Below are positions 6,246 to 6,498 of a stretch of 6,498 nt of DNA, in pieces (the stretch's first letter is position 1; each line of letters begins with the position of its first letter). The DNA comes from an uncultured Porphyromonadaceae bacterium. Lineage in GTDB: Bacteria > Bacteroidota > Bacteroidia > Bacteroidales > Muribaculaceae. The translations under genes and the position numbers were made by a program. Below the pieces are notes generated by a model. That model did not search any database. It was not told where the DNA came from and saw nothing but the letters and a program-made list of their open reading frames with translations. The DNA lies in contig CAJMDR010000123.1 in assembly GCA_905212215.1 (NCBI GenBank), positions 1 to 6,498 of the forward strand, in the 5' to 3' direction.

Positions 6246-6290
6246 GATTGGCTTCCGATAAATCTGATTGGTCCGATTAGTTCGAACCTA
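6246..6290. repeat. Degenerate CCGATTNGT-like 9-bp units continuing the same register
   Basis: After the AGTTCT array, related 9-mers follow in the same phase: GATTGGCTT (6246), CCGATAAAT (6255), CTGATTGGT (6264), CCGATTAGT (6273) and a fading TCGAACCTA (6282). The similarity is clear between 6264 and 6281 and weaker outside. Together with the preceding units this makes about 11 consecutive 9-bp steps. Confidence 0.5.
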
Positions 6291-6304
6291 AAAGCCCCAA
6301 AAGC

Positions 6305-6341
6305 AAAAAAGGCCGTGCCTGAACAGGCACGGCCTTTTTTT
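6305..6341 (-). terminator. Strong intrinsic terminator of the frdB/sdhB operon, symmetric
   Basis: GGCCGTGCCT (6311-6320) pairs perfectly with AGGCACGGCC (6325-6334) around GAAC, flanked by six A on the left and seven T on the right. On the minus strand it lies 24 bases after the stop of the iron-sulfur subunit gene and carries a six-T tract. It would also work on the plus strand. Confidence 0.95.
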
Positions 6342-6358
6342 GCTATCTTGGAATAAAA

Positions 6359-6498
6359 TTACTGACGGTTCTTTGCTGCGATGAACTGGCGGTTCATGCG
6401 GGCAATGTTGCTCATCTTGATGTTCTTCGGACATTCAGCGGAGCAGGCGCCTGTGTTGGTGCAGTTGCCGAATCCGAGTTCATCCATCTTCGCAACCA
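6359..6498 (-). CDS. Succinate dehydrogenase/fumarate reductase iron-sulfur subunit, C-terminal 45 residues (partial)
   Basis: The reading frame enters from the right edge and ends in TAA (complement of 6359-6361). The 45 visible residues contain [16 protein letters not shown], the last cysteine cluster of SdhB/FrdB. The spacing C-x5-C-x3-CP matches E. coli FrdB C204, C210 and C214: the first two are ligands of the [3Fe-4S] centre and the last of the [4Fe-4S] centre. The tail [15 protein letters not shown] is typical of Bacteroidales proteins of this type. The protein passes electrons between the flavoprotein and the membrane anchor or quinone in fumarate respiration, at the cytoplasmic face of the inner membrane. 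In Bacteroidales it is usually the last gene of a cytochrome b-flavoprotein-FeS operon, which fits the strong terminator just after it. Whether it is called sdhB or frdB cannot be settled from this fragment. Confidence 0.93.
   Translation of the reverse strand, partial: VAKMDELGFGNCTNTGACSAECPKNIKMSNIARMNRQFIAAKNRQ

Noticed and set aside
6162..6356. 64-codon forward frame in the gap upstream of the deacylase gene
   Set aside because: It runs through the repeat array and the terminator stem, and its product has no protein-like pattern.

Overview
The window looks like a chromosomal housekeeping segment from a Bacteroidales bacterium with a GC content near 50%, plausibly Muribaculaceae or a Bacteroides/Prevotella relative. 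The evidence is a PorZ-like propeller protein, a BspA-type leucine-rich-repeat protein, a Bacteroidetes-type Mrp ATPase without CxxC, start codons without Shine-Dalgarno sites, and a good TTTG-N20-TAnnTTTG promoter. The placement is inferred from protein style, not from a search.

Left part (1-2318, + strand): the C-terminal 288 residues of a two-component-regulator-propeller/PorZ-like protein, followed 15 bp later by a signal-peptide-bearing BspA-like LRR protein whose tail resembles a type IX secretion sorting domain. The first ~35 bases do not continue the propeller gene: all three forward frames fail there, so the gene is disrupted or misassembled at the edge.

Middle (2319-4427, + strand): trmB (tRNA m7G46 methyltransferase) and mrp/apbC (Fe-S carrier P-loop ATPase), 32 bp apart, ending in a strong intrinsic terminator. 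A perfect palindrome lies immediately upstream of each start codon (2402-2417 and 3199-3218), and a perfect 15-bp tandem duplication precedes the first palindrome.

Right part (4428-6498, - strand): a YbaK/ProX-type aminoacyl-tRNA deacylase overlaps by ATGA a downstream gene for an unrecognised exported protein of 340 residues. The deacylase has a recognisable Bacteroidetes promoter. Upstream of it lies a 302-bp gene-free interval holding a repeat array in a 9-bp register (6192-6290). The interval ends in a terminator that closes the last gene, the C-terminal 45 residues of the iron-sulfur subunit of succinate dehydrogenase/fumarate reductase, which runs off the right edge.

No defence system, mobile element, CRISPR array or RNA gene was seen. 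The least explained signals are the 9-bp-register array, the paired palindromes, the anomalous left edge, and the translationally coupled deacylase/exported-protein pair.
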